A stretch of 64,000 nucleotides of DNA. Origin: Odiellus spinosus (lineage: Eukaryota; Arthropoda; Arachnida; Opiliones; Phalangiidae). Of this stretch, positions 28,666-41,300 are shown piece by piece; position 1 is the first letter of the stretch; every line of letters starts with the position of its first letter. A model generated the notes under the pieces. It did not search any database, was not told the DNA's origin, and saw only the letters and a list, made by a program, of their open reading frames with translations. Made by a program: the position numbers and the translations under genes. The stretch covers positions 14,553,187-14,617,186 of the forward strand of contig OY987228.1 of NCBI GenBank assembly GCA_963920705.1, written 5' to 3'.

Positions 28666-31600
28666 ATGCCCAACAACAACCATAATGATCAGAAAACGCC
28701 TACTACGAGCTTGGGAACCTCAAAAAATTCTCGATCAAATGAAGGAAATACTGAAGAAGGAAGCTTGCTTGAATCACCAGCTTTAGACCCTATGAGGTGT
28801 TGGTGGCTTACTACACCAGCTAAGCACGATGCTCAACAAGAGGGGAAGTTAGCAATTAATACAGTCTCCCAAAAAAAGATTAAATCCATTCGACCCAAGG
28901 AATCCAAGTGGTACTACGATAAACAATGTACAAATTATCTTCGATACGGATATTGTCGGTTCGGTATTAAATGCAAGTACGAGCACCCTGATGTTGACCA
29001 ATTTAGCGACATCCCAGAATCATCAAACGAAGAAGACGATTTTGAATTGAGTAACAATGATCGAACAAAAGTTACCGAGAAAGAAACTAAGAAGAGAGGA
29101 CCTTGTTGGTTTTTTAAGAGAACCGGTTCTTGTCTCACAGGAGATTCTTGCGAATTTTTGCACATTATGAAAGAATTGCAAATAGACAAGAAAAAGTCAA
29201 ATGAAAGTTTGTGTGTCGCAGACCTATCGGATGAAGATCTGAAAAATCTTCGGTGAGAATTTTTTCTTTATCTAATATTTTCGAGGAGTTAGTGACTATC
29301 TGCGATTTTTAAAGCTCCTTTAAAGTCGATTTCATACCATAACAAATTGTACAGTCAAAGCAAAGCTGTGTGCATATTCGAAGATGATTTTAAAGGGGCA
29401 AATTTCAGAGCAGATAGGGCTTTAAGTACTTTTCGAAACTATCCATTTAATTTATACATAAAATATATTGGGCTTGAAAGAGTTTTATAACGTGAGGGAT
29501 GAGCCACTATGTGTATTAAAATGAGGCTCTGACGAATTTTTCATGAATCAACGACCCATTGAGCTGGCTCAACGACCCATTGGTCTGGCTCAACGACCCA
29601 TTGGTCTGGCTCAACGACCCATTGGTCTGGCTCAACGACCCATTGGTCTGGCTCAACGACCCATTGGTCTGGCTCAACGACCCATTGGTCTGGCTCAACG
29701 ACCCATTGGTCTGGCTCAACGACCCATTGGTCTGGCTCAACGACCCATTGGTCTGGCTCAACGACCCATTGGTCTGGCTCAACGACCCATTGGTCTGGCT
29801 CAACGACCCATTGGTCTGGCTCAACGACCCATTGGTCTGGCTCAACGACCCATTGGTCTGGCTCAACGACCCATTGGTCTGGCTCAACGACCCATTGGTC
29901 TGGCTCAACGACCCATTGGTCTGGCTCAACGACCCATTGGTCTGGCTCAACGACCCATTGGTCTGGCTCAACGACCCATTGGTCTGGCTCAACGACCCAT
30001 TGGTCTGGCTCAACGACCCATTGGTCTGGCTCAACGACCCATTGGTCTGGCTCAACGACCCATTGGTCTGGCTCAACGACCCATTGGTCTGGCTCAACGA
30101 CCCATTGGTCTGGCTCAACGACCCATTGGTCTGGCTCAACGACCCATTGGTCTGGCTCAACGACCCATTGGTCTGGCTCAACGACCCATTGGTCTGGCTC
30201 AACGACCCATTGGTCTGGCTCAACGACCCATTGGTCTGGCTCAACGACCCATTGGTCTGGCTCAACGACCCATTGGTCTGGCTCAACGACCCATTGGTCT
30301 GGCTCAACGACCCATTGGTCTGGCTCAACGACCCATTGGTCTGGCTCAACGACCCATTGGTCTGGCTCAACGACCCATTGGTCTGGCTCAACGACCCATT
30401 GGTCTGGCTCAACGACCCATTGGTCTGGCTCAACGACCCATTGGTCTGGCTCAACGACCCATTGGTCTGGCTCAACGACCCATTGGTCTGGCTCAACGAC
30501 CCATTGGTCTGGCTCAACGACCCATTGGTCTGGCTCAACGACCCATTGGTCTGGCTCAACGACCCATTGGTCTGGCTCAACGACCCATTGGTCTGGCTCA
30601 ACGACCCATTGGTCTGGCTCAACGACCCATTGGTCTGGCTCAACGACCCATTGGTCTGGCTCAACGACCCATTGGTCTGGCTCAACGACCCATTGGTCTG
30701 GCTCAACGACCCATTGGTCTGGCTCAACGACCCATTGGTCTGGCTCAACGACCCATTGGTCTGGCTCAACGACCCATTGGTCTGGCTCAACGACCCATTG
30801 GTCTGGCTCAACGACCCATTGGTCTGGCTCAACGACCCATTGGTCTGGCTCAACGACCCATTGGTCTGGCTCAACGACCCATTGGTCTGGCTCAACGACC
30901 CATTGGTCTGGCTCAACGACCCATTGGTCTGGCTCAACGACCCATTGGTCTGGCTCAACGACCCATTGGTCTGGCTCAACGACCCATTGGTCTGGCTCAA
31001 CGACCCATTGGTCTGGCTCAACGACCCATTGGTCTGGCTCAACGACCCATTGGTCTGGCTCAACGACCCATTGGTCTGGCTCAACGACCCATTGGTCTGG
31101 CTCAACGACCCATTGGTCTGGCTCAACGACCCATTGGTCTGGCTCAACGACCCATTGGTCTGGCTCAACGACCCATTGGTCTGGCTCAACGACCCATTGG
31201 TCTGGCTCAACGACCCATTGGTCTGGCTCAACGACCCATTGGTCTGGCTCAACGACCCATTGGTCTGGCTCAACGACCCATTGGTCTGGCTCAACGACCC
31301 ATTGGTCTGGCTCAACGACCCATTGGTCTGGCTCAACGACCCATTGGTCTGGCTCAACGACCCATTGGTCTGGCTCAACGACCCATTGGTCTGGCTCAAC
31401 GACCCATTGGTCTGGCTCAACGACCCATTGGTCTGGCTCAACGACCCATTGGTCTGGCTCAACGACCCATTGGTCTGGCTCAACGACCCATTGGTCTGGC
31501 TCAACGACCCATTGGTCTGGCTCAACGACCCATTGGTCTGGCTCAACGACCCATTGGTCTGGCTCAACGACCCATTGGTCTGGCTCAACGACCCATTGGT

Positions 31601-34600
31601 CTGGCTCAACGACCCATTGGTCTGGCTCAACGACCCATTGGTCTGGCTCAACGACCCATTGGTCTGGCTCAACGACCCATTGGTCTGGCTCAACGACCCA
31701 TTGGTCTGGCTCAACGACCCATTGGTCTGGCTCAACGACCCATTGGTCTGGCTCAACGACCCATTGGTCTGGCTCAACGACCCATTGGTCTGGCTCAACG
31801 ACCCATTGGTCTGGCTCAACGACCCATTGGTCTGGCTCAACGACCCATTGGTCTGGCTCAACGACCCATTGGTCTGGCTCAACGACCCATTGGTCTGGCT
31901 CAACGACCCATTGGTCTGGCTCAACGACCCATTGGTCTGGCTCAACGACCCATTGGTCTGGCTCAACGACCCATTGGTCTGGCTCAACGACCCATTGGTC
32001 TGGCTCAACGACCCATTGGTCTGGCTCAACGACCCATTGGTCTGGCTCAACGACCCATTGGTCTGGCTCAACGACCCATTGGTCTGGCTCAACGACCCAT
32101 TGGTCTGGCTCAACGACCCATTGGTCTGGCTCAACGACCCATTGGTCTGGCTCAACGACCCATTGGTCTGGCTCAACGACCCATTGGTCTGGCTCAACGA
32201 CCCATTGGTCTGGCTCAACGACCCATTGGTCTGGCTCAACGACCCATTGGTCTGGCTCAACGACCCATTGGTCTGGCTCAACGACCCATTGGTCTGGCTC
32301 AACGACCCATTGGTCTGGCTCAACGACCCATTGGTCTGGCTCAACGACCCATTGGTCTGGCTCAACGACCCATTGGTCTGGCTCAACGACCCATTGGTCT
32401 GGCTCAACGACCCATTGGTCTGGCTCAACGACCCATTGGTCTGGCTCAACGACCCATTGGTCTGGCTCAACGACCCATTGGTCTGGCTCAACGACCCATT
32501 GGTCTGGCTCAACGACCCATTGGTCTGGCTCAACGACCCATTGGTCTGGCTCAACGACCCATTGGTCTGGCTCAACGACCCATTGGTCTGGCTCAACGAC
32601 CCATTGGTCTGGCTCAACGACCCATTGGTCTGGCTCAACGACCCATTGGTCTGGCTCAACGACCCATTGGTCTGGCTCAACGACCCATTGGTCTGGCTCA
32701 ACGACCCATTGGTCTGGCTCAACGACCCATTGGTCTGGCTCAACGACCCATTGGTCTGGCTCAACGACCCATTGGTCTGGCTCAACGACCCATTGGTCTG
32801 GCTCAACGACCCATTGGTCTGGCTCAACGACCCATTGGTCTGGCTCAACGACCCATTGGTCTGGCTCAACGACCCATTGGTCTGGCTCAACGACCCATTG
32901 GTCTGGCTCAACGACCCATTGGTCTGGCTCAACGACCCATTGGTCTGGCTCAACGACCCATTGGTCTGGCTCAACGACCCATTGGTCTGGCTCAACGACC
33001 CATTGGTCTGGCTCAACGACCCATTGGTCTGGCTCAACGACCCATTGGTCTGGCTCAACGACCCATTGGTCTGGCTCAACGACCCATTGGTCTGGCTCAA
33101 CGACCCATTGGTCTGGCTCAACGACCCATTGGTCTGGCTCAACGACCCATTGGTCTGGCTCAACGACCCATTGGTCTGGCTCAACGACCCATTGGTCTGG
33201 CTCAACGACCCATTGGTCTGGCTCAACGACCCATTGGTCTGGCTCAACGACCCATTGGTCTGGCTCAACGACCCATTGGTCTGGCTCAACGACCCATTGG
33301 TCTGGCTCAACGACCCATTGGTCTGGCTCAACGACCCATTGGTCTGGCTCAACGACCCATTGGTCTGGCTCAACGACCCATTGGTCTGGCTCAACGACCC
33401 ATTGGTCTGGCTCAACGACCCATTGGTCTGGCTCAACGACCCATTGGTCTGGCTCAACGACCCATTGGTCTGGCTCAACGACCCATTGGTCTGGCTCAAC
33501 GACCCATTGGTCTGGCTCAACGACCCATTGGTCTGGCTCAACGACCCATTGGTCTGGCTCAACGACCCATTGGTCTGGCTCAACGACCCATTGGTCTGGC
33601 TCAACGACCCATTGGTCTGGCTCAACGACCCATTGGTCTGGCTCAACGACCCATTGGTCTGGCTCAACGACCCATTGGTCTGGCTCAACGACCCATTGGT
33701 CTGGCTCAACGACCCATTGGTCTGGCTCAACGACCCATTGGTCTGGCTCAACGACCCATTGGTCTGGCTCAACGACCCATTGGTCTGGCTCAACGACCCA
33801 TTGGTCTGGCTCAACGACCCATTGGTCTGGCTCAACGACCCATTGGTCTGGCTCAACGACCCATTGGTCTGGCTCAACGACCCATTGGTCTGGCTCAACG
33901 ACCCATTGGTCTGGCTCAACGACCCATTGGTCTGGCTCAACGACCCATTGGTCTGGCTCAACGACCCATTGGTCTGGCTCAACGACCCATTGGTCTGGCT
34001 CAACGACCCATTGGTCTGGCTCAACGACCCATTGGTCTGGCTCAACGACCCATTGGTCTGGCTCAACGACCCATTGGTCTGGCTCAACGACCCATTGGTC
34101 TGGCTCAACGACCCATTGGTCTGGCTCAACGACCCATTGGTCTGGCTCAACGACCCATTGGTCTGGCTCAACGACCCATTGGTCTGGCTCAACGACCCAT
34201 TGGTCTGGCTCAACGACCCATTGGTCTGGCTCAACGACCCATTGGTCTGGCTCAACGACCCATTGGTCTGGCTCAACGACCCATTGGTCTGGCTCAACGA
34301 CCCATTGGTCTGGCTCAACGACCCATTGGTCTGGCTCAACGACCCATTGGTCTGGCTCAACGACCCATTGGTCTGGCTCAACGACCCATTGGTCTGGTTC
34401 AACGACCCATTGGTCTGGTTCAACGACCCATTGTTCCCAATGGGTGGCACTGTCCTATATTTTGTTCTTTGATTTATTAAGCATATTTAACTATGGAAGA
34501 ATTATCAATGAATGCACACGAAATTCATTTTGCAATACAGTAACGATGAAATTCTTTGGATCAAGAAGAGATTTCAAGGAAGACTTATCAACGAATGTGG

Positions 34601-37600
34601 AAATAAATTTGAAGTTAATTTCTGCCCTTCTGATCCGGTACAGCTATTTTGAAAGCTGCCCTACATTATCTTTTAAATTTCAAATAAATATATTTTATTT
34701 TCTTTCTTCAGTTTTCTCCTGGGCAAGATAGGGATATTGATCTGATTATTGAAATCCCAGATGATTATCCCAAAGAAGTAAGATTATATTATTACCTCGA
34801 GCAAGAGTATATGAAAACTATCCTTAAGAGTGTGCAATCGAGGCCAGAGGGAAGAAAAAATTCAGGGAAATTAAAATTCTTCTTCTAATGAGTTGGGAGA
34901 AATGGTCAGTGAATCTCAATCAGAACATTTTGAACGAACCCTAATCTAATCACTTTATTCCATTAAAGTAAACAACGCCCCCTAGCTTAATACTATCAGC
35001 AAAGGTCCAGGTAAATGTACCGACAGATTCTGATTCGAGGCACTCTAGCGGCCGCAGTTGGTGTAAATAGTGAAATCGGAAGCGCCAATCTTTGAAGCAA
35101 TTCTGGAGATGTAAGGGAAGACAATATAACCAAGCGCGGCCCGCCAAAATTCCGTCCCTCTCTCCCGACTCAAAATATCGAGGAAGAGTCCAAATCACTC
35201 CAGCCAGGCAGGGGTGATGACTTTTTTGTCTAGTTTTAAGTGATGGGCTAGTACGTTTACCTGGCCTTTGCTGATAGTATTAGGGAATAAAGTGATAGAC
35301 TTATGATAAAAGCAAGAGTGAAAAGCTATAAATAGGTGGGGTATGCAACGCCGAATTAACTCTTCCAATAGGCCTTATTATAAAATAATCTTGGAAACGA
35401 ATAAAAGAGCCGTTAAAAAGCACCCGTTTGTTTTGAAGATGGTCCCTTTTTTCAAGGCTGGTACAAAGTGTAGGATTTTCTATACTTTTTCCAACCTTGA
35501 AACTAACAAAAAGAGCCGTTAAATAGAACCCGTTTATACGGAAGATGGTACATTTTTTTCAAGGTTGAAACGTAGTCAGAATTTATGTTATCGTCTATTT
35601 ACTTTTTAAACTCTTAACAAAATTTTTGATAAGAAATTCCGTTTGTCTCGTAGGTATGTTTTATCCAGTGCTTGAACAAAGATGATGTTCATTCCGTTCT
35701 ACTTACACGGTAAAATCACTAGTTTAAAAAATATCTTTACTTTAAAAATTGAAGTTTACGTATTAAATTCATTTAGAAAATTCTTACAGATATATCAACA
35801 AAAAAATGAAAGAATGGCTCTGTTCAAAATATGAAGCTTCGAAGGAATTGGAGAAAGTGGAGCCGCTTTTACAACCTTTCTTCAATTGGTTAGATAATAG
35901 TTTGAATCGTCTATATTATGAAGGATTGGAAAAGGTTGATGAAGACTTTGAACTAGAAGCGTTTGGCATTCAATTTGGTTTCGAAGACATTGTTAAACAC
36001 GAAAAACCCAAGCCAGTTAAAAGTAGTGGAACTGAAATCAAACTTCCTAATTTGGAGCTGACTGATCACGCCGGTACTCTGAGCTGTCACAAGCTGGATT
36101 TTACAGTACAGTGTGTTCGCTGCCGTTTTAGGTCCGACATCATAACGCCACCGCGTCGTGTCAACCAGATTATTTGCTCCCGATGCCGTCATAATCAACG
36201 AGCCACTTTCCGACCCCAACATCTTCAACAATTTTTGCCTGTTTTAGGCTATTTGGACCTGGAAGGATGTTTGTTGATTGATATTTCGCTCTCAAAATGC
36301 AGCTTCGTAGTCGAATGTTCGAACTGTAACCGACGAGAAGATATGGAGGTATATCTAAATTACACATGAGTTCGTGCGTCTTTCTTTACGCTAAAAATGC
36401 ACATGCGAAGCTAGAGGCGCTTTGATAATCTTCGTTGCAAACTCCGGTTGATTTTGAGTTTTTATTTCAAAACCCGCGCCAAGTTCGAATTTTTTTGTGA
36501 GGATCAGCGTATTACTTCGAGGCATATCGCTTAAGCCTAACGCAAGGTCTAGGCCTAGTTTAATTATTATACGTGTTGGAGATTAGAGATTATATATATA
36601 TTTTTTTGCTATTATTAATAAAGAAAGAACTCTAATGTAAGAGAAATTTCAATAATTTTGTCTTTACAAAACAGGCTCTGCAGTTTGGAGAAAAACGAAT
36701 TATCTGGTGCTTTTATTGCGACAGCAAAATGGGTGTTCGAGTGGAATCGGTGAAATTTCAATACCAGCAACCAACTGTCACTACTGGCTCCACGCCGTTT
36801 GTAAAACTCGGGAAAACTGCTAAAAAAGTTCATCCTGTCGTACAAGAAGGGAACCCTTTACCCGAAAATGGAACTTGCAAGCATTGGAAGAAAAGTTTCA
36901 TTTGGCTTCGGTGATTCCGAATTATATCATCTCAGCTTTATCATCCGCGTCACTAATGGACCCAAATCAATTAACACCCTATAGTTTTCCATGCTGCGGC
37001 AAAGCGTACCCTTGCGATTTCTGCCACAATGAGAAGGAAACGGATCACGAGATGAAAAGGGCTAACAGAATGATTTGCGGATATTGCGCCAATGAACAAG
37101 TAATTATTCATGAAATTGGAGTTTAATAGGTTTCTAAAGTTTGGTTTCCCCATTTTAGCCATATACAAATGGTAAAGATTGCGTATCTTGTTTGAGAAGC
37201 GTAACAAAAGGAACCGGAACTCATTGGGAAGGCGGGAAAGGGTGTCGAAACGAAATACAAATTAACAGGTAAATATCATTTTATTTTACAAAAGCCGCGT
37301 TCACAAAAGAGACAAGTTTTTGTAACTGGTTTTAACAGTTTTAGAAAAGTAATATAGTGAAATTGAGTCAGTTGTAGAGATTATTGGTTATAAATTAATA
37401 TTATTTGCTCGAAACTGAACATTCAAAACGATTTTGAAACGGGTTTATTGTCCATACTGTGAATGAAGCTAAGTTGTAACGTAGCTTATGTAAAAGGTGT
37501 TTTACGTAACTATAACGGTTCTTCTTTCTTTAGAGAAGACAAACAAAAATATCACGGTGTAACAAAGACTTTGTCAAAAAAAAAAAAAAAAAAAACCTAA
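28666..37600 (+). CDS. CCCH / RWD-like / CHY zinc-finger protein, copy 2 with a 5.3-kb satellite-filled first intron
   Basis: This is a diverged tandem paralogue of the gene at 23557. Exons: 28666-29252, 34541-34637, 34712-34777, 35654-35709, 35790-36348, 36675-36910, 36985-37099, 37159-37268 and 37534-37600. Exon borders and phases match copy 1 throughout and the frame stays open, giving 630 residues. Only two CCCH fingers remain (CTNYLRYGYCRFGIKCKYEH and CWFFKRTGSC...CEFLH); the third and its linker are missing. The RWD-like part (YPKEVCFIQC), the Cys-rich ribbon and the CHY finger (CKHWKKSF, with Trp for Tyr; CCGKAYPCDFCHNEKETDH) are kept. The start is uncertain: similarity to copy 1 extends upstream of 28666 (EFSE...SSSS) without an in-frame ATG, so an upstream exon or a shifted start is needed. 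The last exon ends in a 20-A run, coding a short Lys tail. Intact frames suggest a working gene. Confidence 0.72.
29294..29420. mobile_element. Short inverted-terminal repeat element, family copy 2
   Basis: It starts GACTATCTGC and ends GCAGATAGGGC, the reverse orientation of the copy at 12601-12750, and shares its ACAATTTG / CTTTAAAG internal blocks. It lies at the start of intron 1 of the copy 2 CCCH gene, just before the 21-bp array. Confidence 0.6.
29548..34434. repeat. 21-bp tandem array in an intron, about 232 copies
   Basis: The unit is TCAACGACCCATTGGTCTGG plus C. The first TCAACGACCC starts at 29548 and the last at 34420, a distance of exactly 232 x 21 bp, so the array has no net indel. 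By eye only the first unit (GAGCTGG instead of GGTCTGG) and the last two full units (GGTTC instead of GGCTC) differ. The unit has no stop codon in three of its six frames, so open frames of about 1,640 codons arise on both strands (for example repeating LAQRPIG on +), but these have no codon or domain support. The whole array sits in intron 1 of the copy 2 CCCH/RWD/CHY gene; the equivalent intron of copy 1 is 324 bp. Confidence 0.97.
34949..35296. mobile_element. MITE with asymmetric inverted arms in intron 3 of copy 2
   Basis: ATCACTTTATTCC at 34949 is inverted at 35284-35296. Further in, TAATACTATCAGCAAAGG is inverted as CCTTTGCTGATAGTATTA. The left arm has an extra 26 bp or so (with AACAACGCCCCCTAGC) between the two blocks that the right arm lacks. 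No coding sequence. Confidence 0.7.
35393..35590. repeat. Direct duplication, two units about 106 bp apart
   Basis: AGAGCCGTTAAA begins at 35406 and again at 35512, each followed by CCCGTTT, a GAAGATGGT block and TTTTTTCAAGG. The two units are clearly related but diverged. They lie in the same intron of the copy 2 gene as the MITE at 34949. Confidence 0.6.
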
Positions 37601-37693
37601 TTATGCCAATAAAATATGAAAATTGTTAAATTTTTAATTCTTTCAATTATAGTAAAATATTATGATTTTGGATAACGTAAATGTAAAGTTTTA

Positions 37694-37736
37694 GGGAAGC
37701 TGCAAAGGGTGGTAAGACAAAATAAAATAAGCTGGT
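37694..37736 (+). pseudogene. Fragment resembling CCCH/RWD/CHY exon 8
   Basis: Just after the 3' UTR of copy 2 there is a stretch (GGGAAGCTGCAAAGGGTG, then AAGACAAAATAAAATAAGC and GGT) that matches the end of exon 8 in copy 1 (26760-26803) and copy 2 (37228-37270), including the position of the splice donor, with several small changes. It suggests a third, truncated gene copy or a template switch next to the satellite complex. Confidence 0.5.
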
Positions 37737-37832
37737 GAAAATCTCAGTTTTCGGAAAAGCAGTTTTTTCCGGAAGAGCAATTTTTTTTCCAGAAGAGCAC
37801 TTTATTTTCCAGAAAATAATTGATTTTTTTTT

Positions 37833-38390
37833 CCAAATCTCAATTTTCCAAATCTCAATTTTCCAAATCTCAATTTTCCAAATCCCAATTCTCCAAATCC
37901 CAATTTTCGTAATCCCAATTTTCGTAATCCCAATTTTCGTAATCCCAATTTTCGTAATCCCAATTTTCGTAATCCCAATTTTCCAAATCCCAATTTTCCG
38001 AATCCCAATTTTCCGAATCCCAATTTTCCGAATCCCAATTTTCCGAATCCCAATTTTCCGAATCCCAATTTTCCGAATCCCAATTTTCCGAATCCCAATT
38101 TTCCGAATCCCAATTTTCCGAATCCCAATTTTCCGAATCCCAATTTTCCGAATCCCAATTTTCCGAATCCCAATTTTCCGAATCCCAATTTTCCGAATCC
38201 CAATTTTCCGAATCCCAATTTTCCGAATCCCAATTTTCCGAATCCCAATTTTCCGAATCCCAATTTTCCGAATCCCAATTTTCCGAATCCCAATTTCCCG
38301 AATCCCAATTTCCCGAATCCCAATTTCCCGAATCCCAAGTTTCCCGAATCCCAAGTTTCCCGAATCCCAATTTTCCAAATCTCAAAAATC
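37833..38390. repeat. 15-bp tandem array, left flank of the inverted satellite complex
   Basis: About 37 copies of TTTTCCGAATCCCAA. Variants are in local blocks: the first few carry CCAAATCTC, then five CGTAATCCC, then more than twenty CGAATCCC, and the last ones CCCGAATCCC. The final units again read CCAAATCTCAA and run into the junction with the 17-bp array. Related units in reverse orientation flank the other side of the complex at 48,640-48,800. Confidence 0.93.
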
Positions 38391-38395
38391 TCTCA

Positions 38396-41300
38396 AATTT
38401 CCAAGGGGTGTATTTTTACAGGGGGTGTATTTTTACGTGGGTGTATTTTAACAGGGGGTGTATTTTTACAAGGGGTGTATTTTTACAGGGGGTGTATTTT
38501 TACAAGGGGTGTATTTTTACAGGGGGTGTATTTTTCCAGGGGGTGTTTTTTCCAGGGGGTGTATTTTTCCAGTAGGTGTATTTTTCCAGGGGGTGTATTT
38601 TTCCAGGGGGTGTATTTTTCCAGGGGGTGTATTTTTCCAGGGGGTGTATTTTTCCAGGGGGTGTATTTTTCCAGGGGGTGTATTTTTCCAGGGGGTGTAT
38701 TTTTCCAGGGGGTGTATTTTTCCAGGGGGTGTATTTTTCCAGGGGGTGTATTTTTCCAGGGGGTGTATTTTTCCAGGGGGTGTATTTTTCCAGGGGGTGT
38801 ATTTTTCCAGGGGGTGTATTTTTACTGGGGGGTGTATTTTTACTGGGGGGTGTATTTTTACTGGGGGGTGTATTTTTACTGGGGGTGTATTTTTACTGGG
38901 GGTGTATTTTTACTGGGGGTGTATTTTTACTGGGGGTGTATTTTTACAGGGGGTGTATTTTTACAGTGGGTGTATTTTTACAGGGGTGTATTTTTACAGG
39001 GGGTGTATTTTTACAGGGGGTGTATTTTTACTAGGGGTGTATTTTTACTGGGGGTGTATTTTTACTGGGGGTGTATTTTTACTGGGGGTGTATTTTTACA
39101 GCTGGTGTATTTTTACAGGGGGTGTATTTTTACAGGGGGTGTATTTTTACAGGGGGTGTATTTTTATAGGGGGTGTATTTTTACAGGGGGTGTATTTTTA
39201 CAGGGGGTGTATTTTTACAAGGGGTGTATTTTTCCAGGGGGTGTATTTTTCCAGGGGGTGTATTTTTACTGGGGGTGTATTTTTACTGGGGGTGTATTTT
39301 TACAAGGGGTGTATTTTTACAGGGGGTGTATTTTTACAGGGGGTGTATTTTTACTGGGGGTGTATTTTTACTGGGGGTGTATTTTTACTGGGGGTGTATT
39401 TTTACAGGGGGTGTATTTTTACAGGGGGTGTATTTTTACAGGGGGTGTATTTTTACAGGGGGTGTATTTTTCCAGGGGGTGTATTTTTCCAGGGGGTGTA
39501 TTTTTCCAGGGGGTGTATTTTTCCAGGGGGTGTATTTTTACTGGGGGTGTATTTTTACTGGGGGTGTATTTTTACTGGGGTGTATTTTTACTGGGGGTGT
39601 ATTTTTACTGGGGGTGTATTTTTACTGGGGGTGTATTTTTACTGGGGGTGAATTTTTACATGGGGGTGAATTTTTACAGGGGGTGTATTTTTACAGGGGG
39701 TGTATTTTTACTGGGGGTGTATTTTTACTGGGGGTGTATTTTTATTGGGGGTGTATTTTTACAGGGGGTGTATTTTTACAGGGGGTGTATTTTTACAGGG
39801 GGTGTATTTTTACAGGGGGTGTATTTTTACAGGGGTGTTTTTTTACAGGGGGTGTATTTTTACAGGGGGTGTATTTTTACAGGGGGTGTATTTTTCCAGG
39901 GGGTGTATTTTTCCAGGGGGTGTATTTTTCCAGGGGGTGTATTTTTCCAGGGGGTGTATTTTTCCAGGGGGTGTATTTTTCCAGGGGGTGTATTTTTCCA
40001 GGGGGTGTATTTTTCCAGGGGGTGTATTTTTCCAGGGGGTGTATTTTTCCAGGCGGTGTATTTTTCCAGGGGGTGTATTTTTATAGGGGGTGTATTTTTA
40101 CAGGGGGTGTATTTTTACAAGGGGTGTATTTTTCCAGGGGGTGTATTTTTCCAGGGGGTGTATTTTTACTGGGGGTGTATTTTTACTGGGGGTGTATTTT
40201 TACTGGGGGTGTATTTTTACTGGGGGTGTATTTTTACAGGGGTGTATTTTTACAGGGTGTGTATTTTTACAGCTGGTGTATTTTTACTGGGGTGTATTTT
40301 TACTAGGGGTGTATTTTTACTGGGGGTGTATTTTTACAGGGGGGTATTTTTACTGGGGGTGTATTTTTACAGGGGGTGTATTTTTACAGGGGGTGTATTT
40401 TTACAGGGGGTGAATTTTTACAGGGGGTGTATTTTTACAGGGGGTGTATTTTTACAGGGGGTGTATTTTTACAGGGGTGTATTATACAGGGGGTGTATTT
40501 TAACAGGGGGTGTATTTTTACAGGGGGTGTATTTTTACAGGGGGTGTATTTTTACAGGGGGTGTATTTTTACTAGGGGTGTATTTTTACTGGGGGTGTAT
40601 TTTTACTGGGGGTGTATTTTTTCAGGGGGGTATTTTACTGGGGGTGTATTTTTACAGGGGGTGTATTTTTACAGGGGTTGAATTTTTAGAGGGGGTGTAT
40701 TTTTACAGGGGGTGTATTTTTACAGGGGGTGTATTATACAGGGGGTGTATTTTTACAGGGGGTGTATTTTTACAGGGGGTGTATTTTTACAGGGGGTGTA
40801 TTTTTACAAGGGGTGTATTTTTACAAGGGGTGTATTTTTACAAGGGGTGTATTTTTACAGGGGGTGTATTTTTACTGTAGGTGTATTTTTACTGGGGGTG
40901 TATTTTTACTGGGGGTGTATTTTTACAGGGGGTGTATTTTTACTGGGGGTGTATTTTTACAGGGGATGTATTTTTACAGGGGGTGTATTTTTACAGGGGG
41001 TGTATTTTTACAGGGGGTGTATTTTTACAGGGGGTGTATTTTTCCAGGGGGTGTATTTTTCCAGGGGGTGTATTTTTCCAGGGGGTGTATTTTTCCAGGG
41101 GGTGTATTTTTCCAGGGGGTGTATTTTTACAGGGGGTGTATTTTTACAAGGGGGTGTATTTTTACAGGGGGTGTATTTTTACAAGGGGTGTATTTTTACA
41201 AGGGATGTATTTTTACAGGGGTGTTTTTTACTGGGGGTGTATTTTTACTGGGGGTGTATTTTTACTGGGGGTGTATTTTTACAGGGGGTGCATTTTTACA

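Noticed and set aside
29516-34480. Open frames of about 1,640 codons on both strands
   Set aside because: They follow from a 21-bp unit without stops (21 is divisible by 3). Several overlapping frames on both strands are equally open, and the array lies between well-supported exons of another gene.
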